From positions 1 to 6,625 of the forward strand of contig JAISHZ010000152.1 of NCBI GenBank assembly GCA_031262285.1: DNA of 6,625 nucleotides, written 5' to 3'. Below the pieces are notes generated by a model. The model saw only the letters and a list, made by a program, of their open reading frames with translations, did no database searches and had not been told where the DNA came from. The stretch is from Lachnospiraceae bacterium (GTDB lineage: Bacteria > Bacillota_A > Clostridia > Lachnospirales > Lachnospiraceae). The position numbers and the translations under genes are program-made. Below, one piece after another: positions 5,428 through 6,625 of the stretch (position 1 is the first letter of the stretch; the number at the start of each line of letters is the position of its first letter).

Positions 5428-6625
5428 ATGGAACGGAAGAAAAAATGCATTGATTATCGTCGGTTAGAGTCATTCAAACGCTTTATCAATCTGTTATTGG
5501 GAGCGGTGTGTCTTGGTCTGGAAATCAGCATTTTTACGTATCACTGGATTATACATTTTTATGGTAGTTTGGCAGAGGGTATTCACTACTTCCGTTGGGG
5601 GTATGTGCTGGAAGTCGTTTTGTATGGGGTGATTCTGTTTTCTTTCTCTAAAATGTACGGAGGGTTACGGATTGGGTATTTAAAGAACGAGGAAACCATT
5701 TTTTCAAAAATATTCGCAACAGTGGTAGCAAATATTATTATTTATTTCGAGTTATCTTTGATGGCAAACCAATTGTTTATGCTGCGATTTTTCTTGGAAA
5801 TGACAGCATGGCAGATATTTATTGATATTGTATGGATCAACATCGCTGCACGAATTTACAAAGATTTATTCCCGCCACGAAAATTGCTGTTGATTCATGG
5901 AGACAGACCGGTGGAGTCTATTTTAGAGAAATTCAATAGTCGCAAAGACAAATATCAAGTCGTAAACTGTATCAATGTGAGAAAAGGGATCAAAAACATC
6001 TGTAATGAATTAATAGACGGGGTTCAACGCAATCAATATCATGCGGTCGTGTTATGGGATATCTCTATGCAAGAACGAAATACATTATTAAAATTTTGTT
6101 ATGCACACTCGGTTCGCTCTTATATTATGCCAAAGATAGCAGATGTTATATTAATAGGTGCGGAAGAATTACACTTGTTTGATACACCGATCTTGCTTAC
6201 CAGAGAATATAGTTTGACGATGGAACAGCGTTTTTTGAAACGAATGATCGATATTGTTTTTGCCTGTATCCTATTAATCCTTAGTTTTCCGTTTATGCTC
6301 ATTACGGCAGTAGCAATCAAGCTTTGCGATCATGGTCCGATTCTGTATAAGCAAACGCGCTGTACCAAAAATCAAAAAGAGTTTTCTATTATGAAATTTC
6401 GCAGTATGTACTTAGACGCAGAAAAGGATGGGATAGCAAGGCTTTCAGCCAAAAATGATCAACGTATCACACCGATTGGAAAATGGATTCGGAAAGTGAG
6501 ATTAGATGAGCTGCCGCAGTTGTTCAATATTTTAAAAGGAGATATGTCCTTTATCGGTCCCAGACCGGAACGCCCTGAAATCATCGCACAATATGTGGAG
6601 ATCATGCCGGAATTTGCTGTTCGAA
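5428..6625 (+). CDS. Polyprenyl-phosphate sugar phosphotransferase (WbaP/WcaJ type), 3' end cut
   Basis: A total of 399 residues are visible and the frame runs off the right edge; the family usually ends near 450-480 residues. The start is set by GAGGTGA (5418-5424) with a short spacing to ATG. The N-terminal part has about four hydrophobic helices (16-38, 57-75, 92-112, 117-142), then a nucleotide-binding-like domain with LLLIHGD (153-159) and AVVLWDIS (206-213). The C-terminal bacterial sugar transferase domain begins at KRMIDIVF (271-278), with a membrane re-entrant helix containing Pro288, then GPILYKQTR (303-311), MKFRSM (322-327), RLDELPQLFN (358-367, with the Asp-Glu pair of monotopic phosphoglycosyl transferases at 360-361) and GDMSFIGPRPERPE (371-384). 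The enzyme would transfer a sugar-1-phosphate from a UDP-sugar to undecaprenyl phosphate, the first committed step of capsule or exopolysaccharide assembly. Glucose, galactose or an N-acetylated sugar are all possible. Confidence 0.93.
   Translation, partial: MERKKKCIDYRRLESFKRFINLLLGAVCLGLEISIFTYHWIIHFYGSLAEGIHYFRWGYVLEVVLYGVILFSFSKMYGGLRIGYLKNEETIFSKIFATVVANIIIYFELSLMANQLFMLRFFLEMTAWQIFIDIVWINIAARIYKDLFPPRKLLLIHGDRPVESILEKFNSRKDKYQVVNCINVRKGIKNICNELIDGVQRNQYHAVVLWDISMQERNTLLKFCYAHSVRSYIMPKIADVILIGAEELHLFDTPILLTREYSLTMEQRFLKRMIDIVFACILLILSFPFMLITAVAIKLCDHGPILYKQTRCTKNQKEFSIMKFRSMYLDAEKDGIARLSAKNDQRITPIGKWIRKVRLDELPQLFNILKGDMSFIGPRPERPEIIAQYVEIMPEFAVR

Overview
The window looks like chromosomal DNA from a low-to-moderate GC anaerobic member of the Bacillota (Clostridia or Negativicutes). 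The reasons are strong AGGAGG-type ribosome binding sites, extended -10 promoters, and a glycosyltransferase that resembles Bacillus TuaG. The genus cannot be fixed from the sequence alone.

Left part (1-2231). A minus-strand gene enters at the left edge; only its first 14 codons are here, but it has a textbook promoter and ribosome binding site. Beside it lies a plus-strand TPR gene (97-1404). Its N-terminus looks like only the C-terminal part of a SIR2-like domain, and its start codon overlaps the -35 box of the divergent gene, so it is probably a 5'-truncated remnant. A run of minus-strand debris follows: two tiny ORFs (1452-1757) and a start-less coding fragment (2016-2156), the latter with its own terminator-like hairpin. 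This reads as an eroded accessory region.

Middle (2232-2564). A roughly 333-bp imperfect palindrome fills the space before the next operon. One arm carries an extra 67 bp bounded by a 13-bp direct repeat. It looks like a fold-back or MITE-like element and ends just upstream of an extended -10 promoter.

Right part (2653-6625). This is a surface-polysaccharide operon on the plus strand. Two translationally coupled membrane-protein genes (2653-3558 and 3555-4418) together resemble a single DUF6077-type membrane protein split in two. After a 205-bp spacer packed with hairpins comes a TuaG-like GT2 glycosyltransferase (4624-5382), then a polyprenyl-phosphate sugar phosphotransferase of the WbaP/WcaJ type (5428 to beyond the right edge). 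The phosphotransferase would load the first sugar-phosphate onto undecaprenyl phosphate and the GT2 enzyme would extend it. The membrane pair may act at the membrane on lipid-linked substrates, but that role is inferred only. No RNA genes, CRISPR array or transposase genes were recognised.
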